From Tepidamorphaceae bacterium (GTDB lineage: Bacteria > Pseudomonadota > Alphaproteobacteria > Rhizobiales > Tepidamorphaceae): a stretch of DNA of 64,000 nucleotides. This document shows, piece after piece, positions 18,451 to 32,345 of the stretch. Where the stretch lies: positions 62,001 through 126,000 of the forward strand of contig JANQNT010000004.1 of NCBI GenBank assembly GCA_028279445.1. The letters are read 5' to 3'. A model generated the notes under the pieces. That model was not told where the DNA came from. It did not search any database and saw only the letters and a program-made list of their open reading frames with translations. The position numbers and the translations under genes are program-made. Positions within the stretch are counted from its first letter, which is position 1. Every line of letters begins with the position of its first letter.

Positions 18451-19017
18451 TCACGCAGCCGGCAGGAACAAGGTCGACCAGCGCTCGAAGTAGATCCGCA
18501 GCCAGGCAGTGAAACGCTCCGGATGCGTGTTGATTTCCGCGCGCAGATCGTCGATGCCGATCCAGCGGTAGTCGGCCACTTCATCGGGGTTCGGCGCCAC
18601 GGCGAGCGTTGCGCGATCGGCCCGCCCGAGAAACAGGTGGACCCGTTCGTGTTCCCACAGCCCGTTACCCACATCGGCCTTGTAGGTGACGACGCCGGCG
18701 TCCGTCAGCGACACCGTGAAGCCGAGCTCCTCGGTGAGCCTGCGTTCGGCGCACTCGCGCATCGGCTCGTCCCAATGGGGATGGCTGCAACAGGTGTTCG
18801 CCCACAGCAGGCCTGAGTGATACTTGCCGGCCGCGCGCTGCTGTATCAGCAGTTCGCCATCGCTATAGACGAACGCGGAAATCGCCAGATGCAGCGTGCC
18901 TTGCTTGTGCGCGTCGAGCTTGCCGATTCTGTACAGCGAGCCGTCCGCCGCGATCGCCGGGATGACCAGTCCGGCATCCGCGGGCTGGGACTGTGGGTCT
19001 TGCGATGCGCCTGTCAT
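18451..19017 (-). CDS. idi: Isopentenyl-diphosphate delta-isomerase (type 1, Nudix)
   Basis: A 188-residue Nudix-fold IPP isomerase, balancing IPP and DMAPP for GGPP synthesis. Active-site Cys in WANTCCSHPHW and the Nudix-like RECAERRLTEELGF are present, as is the catalytic Glu region ERVHLF. The frame is open to 19209, but ATG 19017 removes a non-homologous leader. It is last in the bchE-bchJ-idi group, 29 bp after bchJ. Confidence 0.94.
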   Translation of the reverse strand: MTGASQDPQSQPADAGLVIPAIAADGSLYRIGKLDAHKQGTLHLAISAFVYSDGELLIQQRAAGKYHSGLLWANTCCSHPHWDEPMRECAERRLTEELGFTVSLTDAGVVTYKADVGNGLWEHERVHLFLGRADRATLAVAPNPDEVADYRWIGIDDLRAEINTHPERFTAWLRIYFERWSTLFLPAA

Positions 19018-19046
19018 GGCCGAACAATCCTCTCCCCCCGTGCCGG

Positions 19047-19739
19047 TTACGCGGCACTTCGCCGAGCGGTCCGGCCGGCACCGCGCGGCATGATCTCGAA
19101 GCGGCAGGCCGGACTGCCGGCCGCGCTGCACGCAGTTTCGCGCACCTGCGCGCGGCGGTCCACCAGCCGCGCATAGAGACGCTGCAGCGTCGCGGCATAG
19201 TAGATGCAATCCGGCGTCTCGCTGCGGTGGTCGCGCGTCAGCGGATTGTCGCGGATCGTCAGGCTGATGCGGCGACCACCGCAGACGCTGACCTGGCCGC
19301 TGCCGGCAAAGGTCCAGCTATGGCGTTCGATGGCCATCAGCAACAGCCGCGCCGCGGTCACTTTCGGTAGCGCGCGCAAGAGATATTGCGCCGGCTTTGG
19401 AATCCGGTGCACCAGGATGTAATCGCCCGTGCGGCTGCCCGCCTCGCGCAGAACAGCGCGAGCGGTGTCCGCGTCCAGCGCCCGCCGCACCTCACCGTGC
19501 AGGGCAATGACGTCACGCTCATCCACCATCTCGTTCGGGGACACGCAGCCCGACACCGGCAAGCCGGCGGCGCGCAGGATGTCCGCGCGCAGGTCTTCGC
19601 CGACCATATCGTCAAGCGCCGCGACCACCTGGATGATGGCGTTGGGGCCGATCCGCGCGACGGCTGACTCAGACATGCTACCGCCAGCCGGCGCGGCGAC
19701 CGGCATCCGCTCAGGCTGTGTTGCGGGAATGGCGGACAC
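19047..19739 (-). CDS. bchJ: BchJ, V4R-domain protein of bacteriochlorophyll synthesis
   Basis: A BchJ/V4R-domain protein once called the 4-vinyl (8-vinyl) reductase. The true reductase BciA is encoded at 45666-46652, so BchJ more likely handles or delivers a tetrapyrrole intermediate. The core starts at ARIGPNAIIQVVAALDD and contains the DYILVHRIPKPAQ and CIYYAATLQRLYARLVD segments; the Cys-rich V4R end is ETACSAAGSPACRFEI. GTG 19739 has a GGGAG site 8 nt upstream; ATG 19676 gives a shorter form (209 aa) nearer the usual length. It follows bchE. Confidence 0.85.
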   Translation of the reverse strand: MSAIPATQPERMPVAAPAGGSMSESAVARIGPNAIIQVVAALDDMVGEDLRADILRAAGLPVSGCVSPNEMVDERDVIALHGEVRRALDADTARAVLREAGSRTGDYILVHRIPKPAQYLLRALPKVTAARLLLMAIERHSWTFAGSGQVSVCGGRRISLTIRDNPLTRDHRSETPDCIYYAATLQRLYARLVDRRAQVRETACSAAGSPACRFEIMPRGAGRTARRSAA

Positions 19740-19779
19740 TTTTGCATCTCCCGGTTCGTGGTCTCTCAGTACGACCTTG

Positions 19780-21501
19780 CTAGTGCGGTCGATCCGCACC
19801 TTGCGCGCCGTTGACCTTGCGCCGATCGATCAGCGTGATCGGTTTGAGCGACTCAGCCATCTGCTCCGTGCCACCACCGCAAGCCATGGCACCGGCCTGG
19901 TCCCTGGCCTTTCGCTTGGCGAGCTTGTTGGCCTTCACCTGCTGCTTGAGCGCGGCCTTGCGTTCGGCCGCCTTGCGAGAACGGTCGGCGACCGCTTCCC
20001 AGTCGGCCATCTGCGCCGGCGCGATCTCGCGGTTCTCGTCGAAATGGAAATCAACCGTTTTCTTAGACTGTGGCCCCCAGTAACCGACCTTGCCGAGATC
20101 ATAGAACGTGCGCTGGAAGCCCGCCTTGAGGAACGCCTTGAGGCAGCCAAGCAGGTACTTGCGCCGATACCCCCTGCCCCGCCAGGGATAATGGAACAGC
20201 GCCTTGATCATGTAGAAGCGCCGGTAATTGTGCATCACCCGGTCGAGCAGGGTGGCGCGGTCCATCGCCGCCGGCTTCATGATCGGCGTGACGAAGTTGT
20301 ACTTCTCGAAGTCGAACACCTCGACCTGATCGCGAATCTCCTGATAGAGCGGCGTGAACGGCCAGGGCGTGTACATCGTCCAGTTGGCGAGGTCGGGGTT
20401 CCAGTCGCGTGCGAACTGGTAGGTCTCCTCCAGCGTCTCCTCGGTCTCGTTGTCGAGCCCGACGATGAACTGCGCCTCGGTGAAGATGTCCGCCTCGCGC
20501 AGCAGCCGGATCGCCTCCTTGTTCTCCTCGACCCTGGTCTCCTTGTTGAACAGGTCGAGCTTCATCTGGGCGGCGGCTTCGGTACCGAGCGAGATATGCA
20601 CCAGGCCCGCCTTGCGCCACAGGGGCAGCAGGTGCTTGTCGCGCTGGATGTCGGTGACGCGGGTGTTGATGCCCCACTGCACGCGTTTGGGAAGATCACG
20701 AGCGATCAGTTCCTCGCAGAACTCGATGAACTTCTTGCGGTTGATGGTGGGTTCCTCGTCGGCGAGGATGAAGAAGCCGACCCCGTGGTTGTCCACCAGG
20801 TCCTCGATCTCGTCGACCACGTCCTTGGGATCGCGGACGCGGTAGTCGCGCCAGAACTTCCACTGCGAGCAGAACGAACAGGTGAACGGGCAGCCGCGCG
20901 CCATGTTGGGGATGGCAAGCCGCGTGTTGAGCGGGATGTAGATGTAGCGCTCCCAGTTGAGGATCGACCAGTCCGGCTTGATCGTCTCAAGGTCCTGGAT
21001 GGTGGGCGCGGCTTCGCTGGCGATGATCTCGCTGCCCTCGCGATAGGCGATCCCCTTGATCTTGCTGCGGTCTTGCGGCCAGCGCCCATCGGCGATCGCC
21101 TCGCACAACTCGACGAAAATCTCCTCGCCTTCGCCACGCACGATGGCATCGACCTGCGGCGCTTCGGAGAGCACCTGCTTGTACATGAAGGTGGCGTGCA
21201 CCCCACCCAGCACCCGCACCGCATCCGGCCAGGCTTCCTGGGCGAGTTCCAAGACCCGCTCCGCCTTGTAGATCGACGGGGTGATCGAGGTGACGCCGAC
21301 AAGATCGGGCCTGAGCGCGGCGATGCGCTTGCGCAGCTCGTCGTCATCGACATGGTCGGTCATCGCGTCGATGAAGTGGACATCCTCAAAGCCCGCCGAC
21401 CTGGCGGCACCGGCGAGATACGCGACCCATGCAGGCGGCCAGTTGCCCGCGATCTCCGCGCCGCCCGAATGGTAATTGGGATGGACCAAAAGAATGCGCA
21501 T
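19780..21501 (-). CDS. bchE: Oxygen-independent Mg-protoporphyrin IX monomethyl ester cyclase BchE
   Basis: A 573-residue B12-binding radical-SAM enzyme that forms ring E without oxygen. The cobalamin-binding fold is N-terminal ([18 protein letters not shown]), and the radical-SAM cysteines are Cys204, Cys208, Cys211 in [19 protein letters not shown] 21501 has a GGAGGAG site; the frame extends to 21531 without homology. Its presence beside acsF implies synthesis under both low and high oxygen. It is first in a bchE-bchJ-idi unit. Confidence 0.96.
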   Translation of the reverse strand: MRILLVHPNYHSGGAEIAGNWPPAWVAYLAGAARSAGFEDVHFIDAMTDHVDDDELRKRIAALRPDLVGVTSITPSIYKAERVLELAQEAWPDAVRVLGGVHATFMYKQVLSEAPQVDAIVRGEGEEIFVELCEAIADGRWPQDRSKIKGIAYREGSEIIASEAAPTIQDLETIKPDWSILNWERYIYIPLNTRLAIPNMARGCPFTCSFCSQWKFWRDYRVRDPKDVVDEIEDLVDNHGVGFFILADEEPTINRKKFIEFCEELIARDLPKRVQWGINTRVTDIQRDKHLLPLWRKAGLVHISLGTEAAAQMKLDLFNKETRVEENKEAIRLLREADIFTEAQFIVGLDNETEETLEETYQFARDWNPDLANWTMYTPWPFTPLYQEIRDQVEVFDFEKYNFVTPIMKPAAMDRATLLDRVMHNYRRFYMIKALFHYPWRGRGYRRKYLLGCLKAFLKAGFQRTFYDLGKVGYWGPQSKKTVDFHFDENREIAPAQMADWEAVADRSRKAAERKAALKQQVKANKLAKRKARDQAGAMACGGGTEQMAESLKPITLIDRRKVNGAQGADRPH

Positions 21502-21525
21502 CGTGCTCCTCCCGCGCATAGTGTA

Positions 21526-21568
21526 TGTCAAGTCAGCTTAACGGTATATCCGTCAAGTCCATTTGACC
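21526..21568. promoter_or_regulatory. Two degenerate PpsR-like sites upstream of bchE
   Basis: TGTCAAGTCAGCTTAACG (21526-21543) and CGTCAAGTCCATTTGACC (21551-21568) each keep GTCAA...T(T/A)(G/A)AC arms with 12-nt spacing but lose one outer base. They lie 25-67 bp before the bchE start. A clear -10 box was not found. Confidence 0.55.
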
Positions 21569-21619
21569 TACATCAAGCGCGCAAGCGGAAAAGCCGCTTA
21601 AGTCATTCTGGAATAAATC

Positions 21620-21652
21620 AAAAAAGGCCGGCCGCTACCCCAGCGGCCGGCC
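21620..21652 (-). terminator. Intrinsic terminator of the bchF-to-hemA operon
   Basis: On the minus strand an 11-bp stem GGCCGGCCGCT/AGCGGCCGGCC (21626-21636 with 21642-21652) is followed by TTTTTT (A-run 21620-21625 on the + strand). It lies 30 bp beyond the hemA stop. Confidence 0.9.
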
Positions 21653-21682
21653 CTTTGTCGAGGCGGAATCTGTGCCGTGCGG

Positions 21683-22897
21683 TCAGGCCACGGCGCGGCT
21701 CAGCGCGCATTGCGACCACAGCTCGTTCAGTGCCCGCACCAGATGCTCGATATCAGCATCGGAGTGCACCGGCGAGGGCGTGATGCGCAGCCGTTCGGTG
21801 CCCCGCGGCACGGTTGGGTAGTTGATCGGCTGGATGTAGACGCCATACTCGTCCAGCAGCACGTCGCTGATCCACTTGCACTTCTTCGCATCGCCCACCA
21901 TCACCGGAATGATGTGGCTGGGATTGTCCAGATGCGGAATGCCGGCCGCATCGAGGCTGGCGCGCACCTTGGCCACCCGCTCCTTCTGGCGGGCACGCTC
22001 GATCTCACTGCCCTTCAGATGCCGGATCGAAGCGATGGCACCTGCCGCGATCGCCGGCGGCAGCGCGGTGGTGAAGATGAAGCCCGACGAGAAGCTGCGC
22101 ACGAAATCACACAGCGCTTCCGAGGCGGCGATATAGCCGCCGACCACGCCGAACGCCTTGCCGAGCGTTCCCTCGATGACGGTGAGCCGGTCCATCAGCC
22201 CCTCGCGCTCGGCAACGCCGCCGCCGCGCGGGCCATACATGCCGACCGCGTGCACCTCGTCGAGATAGGTCATGGCGCCGAACTCATCCGCCACATCGCA
22301 GATTTCCTTGATCGGCGCGATATCGCCATCCATCGAATAGACCGACTCGAAGGCCACGATCTTCGGGCGCTCCGGGGCGATGGACGCGAGCCTGGCGCGC
22401 AGGTCCTCGACGTCGTTGTGCTTGAAGATCATCTTCTCGGCACGGCTGTGGCGGATGCCCTCGATCATCGACGCGTGGTTGAGCGAATCCGACAGGATCA
22501 CGCAATCCTCCATCTTCGATCCGAGCGTGCCGAGCGAAGCCCAGTTGGAGACGTAGCCGGAGGTAAAGATCAGGGCTGCTTCCTTGCCGTGCAGATCCGC
22601 CAGCTCCTGTTCCAGCAGCACATGATAGTGGTTGGTGCCGGAAATGTTGCGGGTGCCGCCGGCACCGGCGCCGCACTTGTCGAGGGCTTCGTGCATGGCC
22701 TGGGTGACGGCAGCGTTCTGGCCCATGCCGAGATAATCGTTCGAGCACCACACCGTCACGTCGTGGCTGGCACCGTCCTTGTAGCGCGTGGCACGCGGAA
22801 ACTGGCCGCGCTGGCGTTCCAGATCGGCGAACACCCGGTAGCGACCCTCATCTTTCAGGCCGTCAAGCTGGGCGCGAAAATACGCTTGGTAGTCCAT
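21683..22897 (-). CDS. hemA: 5-Aminolevulinate synthase HemA
   Basis: A 404-residue PLP enzyme condensing glycine and succinyl-CoA, the entry to tetrapyrroles in alphaproteobacteria. Motifs: [12 protein letters not shown] near the N-terminus, [29 protein letters not shown] and the PLP-lysine [14 protein letters not shown]. It is the last gene of the long bchF operon and sits directly before its terminator, so its supply of precursor would be co-regulated with pigment genes. Other hemA copies elsewhere cannot be excluded. Confidence 0.97.
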   Translation of the reverse strand: MDYQAYFRAQLDGLKDEGRYRVFADLERQRGQFPRATRYKDGASHDVTVWCSNDYLGMGQNAAVTQAMHEALDKCGAGAGGTRNISGTNHYHVLLEQELADLHGKEAALIFTSGYVSNWASLGTLGSKMEDCVILSDSLNHASMIEGIRHSRAEKMIFKHNDVEDLRARLASIAPERPKIVAFESVYSMDGDIAPIKEICDVADEFGAMTYLDEVHAVGMYGPRGGGVAEREGLMDRLTVIEGTLGKAFGVVGGYIAASEALCDFVRSFSSGFIFTTALPPAIAAGAIASIRHLKGSEIERARQKERVAKVRASLDAAGIPHLDNPSHIIPVMVGDAKKCKWISDVLLDEYGVYIQPINYPTVPRGTERLRITPSPVHSDADIEHLVRALNELWSQCALSRAVA

Positions 22898-22959
22898 GGG
22901 GATCGCCTCTCTCTAAACGTCCGTTTCCTCGTTACACGGCCCTTTCATGGGCCTCATCG

Positions 22960-24105
22960 TCAGGTGCGCGCGCCACTTGCGCAGGCACCGAAAGCCGTCA
23001 CCAGCCTGGCCTCGTCGATGGCGTTGCCGATGGCCACGACCTGCGGCACCTCGTCGTCGCCGGCCGAGATAGCCGAGATGCTGGAACGCCCTCCGGCCAC
23101 GTCGAAGCGAATCCAACCCTCGCCCGATCGGGCGATACCTTTGACTCGTTCTACATTGCCATAGGCACCTTTGGCGATCGAGTCCAACAGGCACTTCAGC
23201 GGCTGCGCGTCGCAGGGGCCATCGAGCCTGGCGCTGACCGACTGCAGGCCCGGCACATGCCCCGGATTTCCATTGTGGTCATGGGCGTGCGCCGCGCCTT
23301 GATCGAGATCATGATCGTCGCCCGTTTCACGCCAGGCTTGCTGGCCAGCGCGCCGCCGCAGCGCCCACTCCCACAACCGCTCCGACGACAGCGGCATGAC
23401 CATGAACCAGTGTTCCAGAACCCCGAGCGCGGCCAGCGTGGCGAGCAATGCGAAGGCGCTCACCTGATGTGGCGCGGCATCCGCAACCAGTGCCCCATGC
23501 AACAGCCAGGCGGTGAGCGCCGTGCCCACCGTCACCGAGACGGGAAACAGCATGTTGCTGGAACGCGCACCGAAGTAGCTTTTCAGATGGTTCAGCCGCG
23601 CCGGTAGAAACTCCTCGGTGATGTTGAGCACGCCGAGGAATATGTTGAGCTTGCTGCTAAGCCGCATGCCCCAGAGAATGACGAAGGCCCAGAAGCCGAC
23701 AGGATTGGCGCTTCCCAGAAACGCCACGCCCAGCGCCAGCGCCGTCACCGCGATGGCGATCTCATGATGGATCAGGGTCTGCGCGGCATAGACAAAGCGA
23801 CGCCAACCGGTCGCGCCGGCAGGGCACTCGCTGCGACGCGAGCCCGTGACCGCACCCGACAGGAAGCTCACCTCGTGCCAGCCCCATAGAACCAGCCCGG
23901 CGGTGAAGCCCACGAAGGCGCCGGCGACGGTCGTGCTGTCGCGCACCACCACCAGTGCCGCAAGGGCGGCAATGGCCAGCACCGAGGCGACGGCCATTTG
24001 CGTCCGGGTCGAAACGCGGGGGCTGCGGTCGGCCAGCAGGATGATGCCGGTGGAGAACCACCACAGCACCACCGCGTAGATCGCTGCTGGCCAGAGTCCG
24101 GTCAC
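22960..24105 (-). CDS. puhE: PuhE-type assembly protein (DUF3623) with His-rich linker and CobW C-terminal-like domain
   Basis: Residues 1 to ~258 are PuhE: seven or so membrane spans with the conserved WGWHEVSFLSG, LIHHEIAI, LRLSSKLNIFLGVLNITEEFLP and LEHWFMVMPL. Then come a His/Asp-rich stretch (DDHDLDQGAAHAHDHNGNPGH, about residues 264-284) and ~90 soluble residues. In these, GNVERVKGIARSGEGWIRF and VVAIGNAIDEARLVTAFGAC match the CobW C-terminal domain pattern. Standard PuhE ends near 275 residues. GTG 24105 has an AAGGGGG site. It lies between acsF and hemA as usual. Confidence 0.85.
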   Translation of the reverse strand: MTGLWPAAIYAVVLWWFSTGIILLADRSPRVSTRTQMAVASVLAIAALAALVVVRDSTTVAGAFVGFTAGLVLWGWHEVSFLSGAVTGSRRSECPAGATGWRRFVYAAQTLIHHEIAIAVTALALGVAFLGSANPVGFWAFVILWGMRLSSKLNIFLGVLNITEEFLPARLNHLKSYFGARSSNMLFPVSVTVGTALTAWLLHGALVADAAPHQVSAFALLATLAALGVLEHWFMVMPLSSERLWEWALRRRAGQQAWRETGDDHDLDQGAAHAHDHNGNPGHVPGLQSVSARLDGPCDAQPLKCLLDSIAKGAYGNVERVKGIARSGEGWIRFDVAGGRSSISAISAGDDEVPQVVAIGNAIDEARLVTAFGACASGART

Positions 24106-24133
24106 CAAAAGCCCCCTTGGTTCTCGTTGCGCC

Positions 24134-25222
24134 TCACCAGGCCGGCTGCAACCGGCTGGTCTCGGGGATCTCGTTCTTCTTGGTCGGCAGCAGGAAGAGC
24201 CGGGCGAAGGTGAGTGCCGCGCGCGCGCCCAGCAGTCCCTTCTTGATGTTGCCGGTCACGCCGCCCTGCTCGTGGGCCTTTTCAAGTCCCTGATTGATCT
24301 CATGCAGCTTGTCGAGCCCGCGACGGAAGGCCGGATGGTCGATGTCGAGCATCACCGGGAAGCACTGTCTGGAGATCTCGCTGGTGACGCGGAACACCTC
24401 GTAGTCGTACCAGTCGATGTCGACGCCGAGCGCCTCGTGGAAAGCAGGTCTCGCCTTGTCGCGCACATGCATGGTGGCGAACACGGCCAGCAGGAAGAAG
24501 CGGATCCACAGCTTGTTGTGGCCGCGCAGCATCGATGGATTGGCGCGCATAAGCAGCGAGAACGCCTCGCCGTGACGGAACTCGTCGTTGCACCACTCCT
24601 CGAACCACTTGAAGATCGGATGGAAGCGCTTGTCAGGATTGCGCTCCAGGTGCCGGAAGATGGTGATGTAGCGGGCGTAGCCGATCTTCTCCGACAGGTA
24701 GGTGGCGTAGAAAATGAACTTCGGCCGGAAGTAGGTGTACTTCTTGGCTTTCGTCAGGAAGCCCAGATTGACGCCGATATCGAAGTCCTTCAGGGCATCG
24801 TTGATGAAGCCGGCGTGGCGTGATTCATCGCGCGCCATGAACGAGAACAACTGGCAGATGTCGGGATTGCTGCCGCGCTTCTTCATCTCCTTGTAGAGTA
24901 CGCAGCCGGAGAACTCCGCCGTCAGCGAACTGACCAGGAAATCGACGAGTTCCTTGCGCAGCTCCGGCGACAAGGCGTCGATGTCGATGTCCTCCCAGTC
25001 CTCGTTGCGCTTGAAGTGGCCCTTGTTGGGATCGGAGCGCATCTCCTCGATCAGCGCGTCCCACTCCTCGCGCACGGGCTTGACATCCATGGCGTCGAGC
25101 GCATCGAAGTCGGTGGTGTAGAAGCGCGGGGTGAGCAGGGTGTCTTCCTGCGCCTGGCGCGTCGTCTCGTTGGGCGCCGGACGGTCCTTGGCGCTGTCCT
25201 TTACATCTGAGTGCATGTTCAT
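24134..25222 (-). CDS. acsF: Oxygen-dependent Mg-protoporphyrin IX monomethyl ester cyclase AcsF
   Basis: A 362-residue diiron protein forming ring E with O2. Two carboxylate/His clusters are visible: [15 protein letters not shown] and [16 protein letters not shown], plus upstream Glu in [14 protein letters not shown]. The start overlaps the end of the 122-residue ORF (ATGA-type overlap), suggesting coupled synthesis. puhE follows after 28 bp. Together with bchE this gives both cyclase routes. Confidence 0.97.
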   Translation of the reverse strand: MNMHSDVKDSAKDRPAPNETTRQAQEDTLLTPRFYTTDFDALDAMDVKPVREEWDALIEEMRSDPNKGHFKRNEDWEDIDIDALSPELRKELVDFLVSSLTAEFSGCVLYKEMKKRGSNPDICQLFSFMARDESRHAGFINDALKDFDIGVNLGFLTKAKKYTYFRPKFIFYATYLSEKIGYARYITIFRHLERNPDKRFHPIFKWFEEWCNDEFRHGEAFSLLMRANPSMLRGHNKLWIRFFLLAVFATMHVRDKARPAFHEALGVDIDWYDYEVFRVTSEISRQCFPVMLDIDHPAFRRGLDKLHEINQGLEKAHEQGGVTGNIKKGLLGARAALTFARLFLLPTKKNEIPETSRLQPAW

Positions 25223-25587
25223 AGCGCAGCCCTCTCAGAGAAACTGAATTCACACAGTTCCATGAATTCCAGATCGCCGGTCATGCGCGTCCAGGCGCGC
25301 TCGATCGGACCGGCCCGGCGAACCGTTGCCTGACGGCGGATGACCATCCTCTCGCCATAGGGCACTTCCACCGGCTTGCCGTGGACGATCACTTCATCGC
25401 CGGGCTGAATGGCGACGTCGCCATCGAGCTCGACATAGGCATGCAGGCTGTCGAAGGTGTTCTGCACATCGACCGTACAGCCGATGTCGAACGTCTCCCT
25501 GCCTCCCAGTAGTTTTCCAATCATCTCTTCGACCCTCTTGTTTGCGGCCCGGTCTTGCGCGCCATGCGCCGCCGTGCCGTCTGCCAT
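25219..25587 (-). CDS. Conserved PGC protein upstream of acsF; candidate cyclase accessory subunit (BciE-like)
   Basis: A 122-residue soluble protein with no membrane span. A central part, [20 protein letters not shown] ... [20 protein letters not shown], looks like a small beta-barrel, and the C-terminus is [19 protein letters not shown]. It is translationally coupled to acsF (4-bp overlap) and 6 bp from lhaA. Alphaproteobacterial AcsF is known to need an extra protein, BciE, encoded near acsF. I infer this ORF may be that subunit from position only, since I cannot verify the sequence match. Confidence 0.7.
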   Translation of the reverse strand: MADGTAAHGAQDRAANKRVEEMIGKLLGGRETFDIGCTVDVQNTFDSLHAYVELDGDVAIQPGDEVIVHGKPVEVPYGERMVIRRQATVRRAGPIERAWTRMTGDLEFMELCEFSFSERAAL

Positions 25588-25593
25588 TGCGGG

Positions 25594-27021
25594 CTAGCCG
25601 GGAAATTCCGCCAGCCCGAAGCGCGTGTTCTCACGCGTTCTCATTGTCACGTTGTTCACCAGCGGCCCGATGGCGACCAGGGTGGCGAACAGTAGTCCGA
25701 TCTCGATGTAGTAGACCGCCGCGTAACCGGTGCCGGGATTGTCCAGCACCGCGCCGAACGCACCGCTCTGCACCACACCGCTCACCGCATCGCGGATCAC
25801 GCCGCCGGCGGCGACGCCGATACCCATGGCCGTTGCCTGCACCGCTCCCCAGGCACCCAGCGCGATGCCGCTCGCTCCGCCGCGCGCCAGCGCCATCATC
25901 GCCGTTAGCATGCCGACCGCGAACAACCCGCCACCGATACCGATCAGCAGCACGCCGACGCGGAACAGCATCGTTGAATCGATCGGGAAGGCGAGCACCA
26001 CGAAGGAGAACGCGACGATGCCGACCAGCAGGCCGAACGCCGACAGCCGGTAAGGATCGCTGCCATGACCGAGCCGGCGTGCGGCGACGGCCAGCCCGAT
26101 CAGCATGCCGCCGGCCCACAGCGCGGTGAGCATGGTGGTCTGGCTGACGCTCAAGCCCAGGATCTCGCCGCCATAGGGCTCCAGCAGGATATCCTGCATG
26201 GAGAAGGCGAGCGTGCCGAGCCCCAGGGTCAGCAGCAGCCTGCCGGTGCGCCGGCCTTCCGCGAAGGCACGCCAGGCTTCCGAGAAATCGATGCGCTTGC
26301 GATCATGCGCGGTCAGCGTCGGATTGCGCGCCTCCTGCTTCCACAGGGCGACGACGTTGAGCACCAGCGTCACCACGGCCGCGCCCTGGATCACCCGGAT
26401 CAGCTTGAGATTGTCGAAGTTGGCCAGCAGCCAGCCGAGCAACAGCGCACTGGCAACCATGCCCACCAGCAGCATCATGTAGAGCAGCGCCACGACCCGC
26501 GGCCGGTTGTCGTCGCCCGACAAGTCGGTGGCGAGCGCCAGGCCGGCGGTCTGCGTGGTGTGCAGCCCGGCGCCGACCAGCAGGAAGGCAAGCGCGGTTG
26601 CCATATGGCCGGTCAGCAGCGGTCCGCCGCCTTCCGACATCAGCAGGATGGCGAACGGCATGAAGGACAGCCCGCCGAACTGCAGCAGCGTGCCGACCCA
26701 GATATAGGGCACCCGCCGCCAGCCGAGATAGGAGCGGTGCATGTCCGACTTGTGGCCGATCAGCGCGCGGAACGGCGCGAAGACCAGCGGCAGCGCAACC
26801 ATCGTGGCAACCAGCCATGCCGGCACCGTCAGCTCCACGATCATCACCCGGTTGAGCGTGCCGGTGAGCAGCGTCACCGCCATGCCGACGGAGATCTGGA
26901 ACAGCGACAACCGTAGCAGACGTCCCAGCGGCAGTTCAGCGCTTGCCGCATCGGCGAACGGCAGGAAGCGCGGCGCGACGCGCATCCATTCGTTGCCAAG
27001 CTGCAAGACGAACTGCTTCAT
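25594..27021 (-). CDS. lhaA: LhaA, PucC-family MFS antenna assembly protein
   Basis: A 475-residue protein with about 12 hydrophobic segments from the BCH2/PucC family. Family motifs LNRVMIVELTVPAW, APFRALIGHKSDMHRSYLGWRRVPYIW and QDILLEPYGGEILGLS are seen. In Rhodobacter LhaA is needed for LH1 assembly and may deliver bacteriochlorophyll. The start overlaps the bchM stop (ATGA). The usual next gene, puhA, is absent here and has moved to 18205. A paralogue (bch2) is at 39837-41198. Confidence 0.93.
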   Translation of the reverse strand: MKQFVLQLGNEWMRVAPRFLPFADAASAELPLGRLLRLSLFQISVGMAVTLLTGTLNRVMIVELTVPAWLVATMVALPLVFAPFRALIGHKSDMHRSYLGWRRVPYIWVGTLLQFGGLSFMPFAILLMSEGGGPLLTGHMATALAFLLVGAGLHTTQTAGLALATDLSGDDNRPRVVALLYMMLLVGMVASALLLGWLLANFDNLKLIRVIQGAAVVTLVLNVVALWKQEARNPTLTAHDRKRIDFSEAWRAFAEGRRTGRLLLTLGLGTLAFSMQDILLEPYGGEILGLSVSQTTMLTALWAGGMLIGLAVAARRLGHGSDPYRLSAFGLLVGIVAFSFVVLAFPIDSTMLFRVGVLLIGIGGGLFAVGMLTAMMALARGGASGIALGAWGAVQATAMGIGVAAGGVIRDAVSGVVQSGAFGAVLDNPGTGYAAVYYIEIGLLFATLVAIGPLVNNVTMRTRENTRFGLAEFPG

Positions 27022-27719
27022 CGCCGCACCAGCTCCATCGCCTGGGAGGTATAGAACCCGCTCTTGATGCGCAGCGTGCGGGCAACGCGGAACGCCGCCA
27101 GTCTCGGTTCGGCGGCGATCAGCGCGCGCAGACGCGCCTCGCTGACCGGCTCGATGGCCGGCGCCCGATCGCCGCGCGGAAACAGCCGCCCCACGGCGTG
27201 CATGATGCCGAGCAGCGGAGTACGCGGGGCGAAGGTGAACAGGATCGAGCCGCGCGTACGCGCGGCAAATTGCGCCAGCGCATCGACCTTGTCGGCGGCG
27301 CGGTAGTGGATCAGCGAATCCATCGCCACCACATGGTCGAAGCAGCCGAATTCAGGCGACAGCATGTCGCCCACATGCAGCGCGATGCGCGCCGCCGCCG
27401 CGTCGCCGGCAAGCCGCTCGCGCGCCACCTCGACCAGCGTGCCCGAGAGGTCGATCGCCACCACCTCCGCGCCTTTCGCAGCCGCGGCCATGCTGAGCGC
27501 GCCTGTGCCGCAGCCCGCATCGAGCAGCCGTTTGTCGCCAAGGTCCGCGCCGAGCCAGTCGACCAGCGTCGCGCGCATCCGGTCGCGGCCGGCGCGCACG
27601 GTTGCCCGGATACCGCTGACCGGCGCATCCGACGTCAGCCGCGCCCAGGTCTCGGCCGCGGTGCGGTCGAAATAGGCCTCGATCTGGCCCCGTCTGGTCT
27701 CGTAGGTGGCGCTGGCCAT
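27018..27719 (-). CDS. bchM: Mg-protoporphyrin IX O-methyltransferase BchM
   Basis: A 233-residue SAM methyltransferase that esterifies the C-13 propionate of Mg-protoporphyrin IX. The SAM motif is RLLDAGCGTGALSMA, followed by EVVAIDLSGTLVEVA. The N-terminus YFDRTAAETWARLTSD is BchM-specific. It lies 10 bp after bchL and overlaps lhaA by 4 bp. Confidence 0.96.
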   Translation of the reverse strand: MASATYETRRGQIEAYFDRTAAETWARLTSDAPVSGIRATVRAGRDRMRATLVDWLGADLGDKRLLDAGCGTGALSMAAAAKGAEVVAIDLSGTLVEVARERLAGDAAAARIALHVGDMLSPEFGCFDHVVAMDSLIHYRAADKVDALAQFAARTRGSILFTFAPRTPLLGIMHAVGRLFPRGDRAPAIEPVSEARLRALIAAEPRLAAFRVARTLRIKSGFYTSQAMELVRR

Positions 27720-27729
27720 CCAGCAGTCC

Positions 27730-32319
<4,590 letters not shown>

Positions 32320-32345
<26 letters not shown>

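Noticed and set aside
19429-21783. 784-codon + strand ORF across bchJ and bchE
   Set aside because: It spans two real minus-strand genes and a promoter region, with no recognisable protein features.
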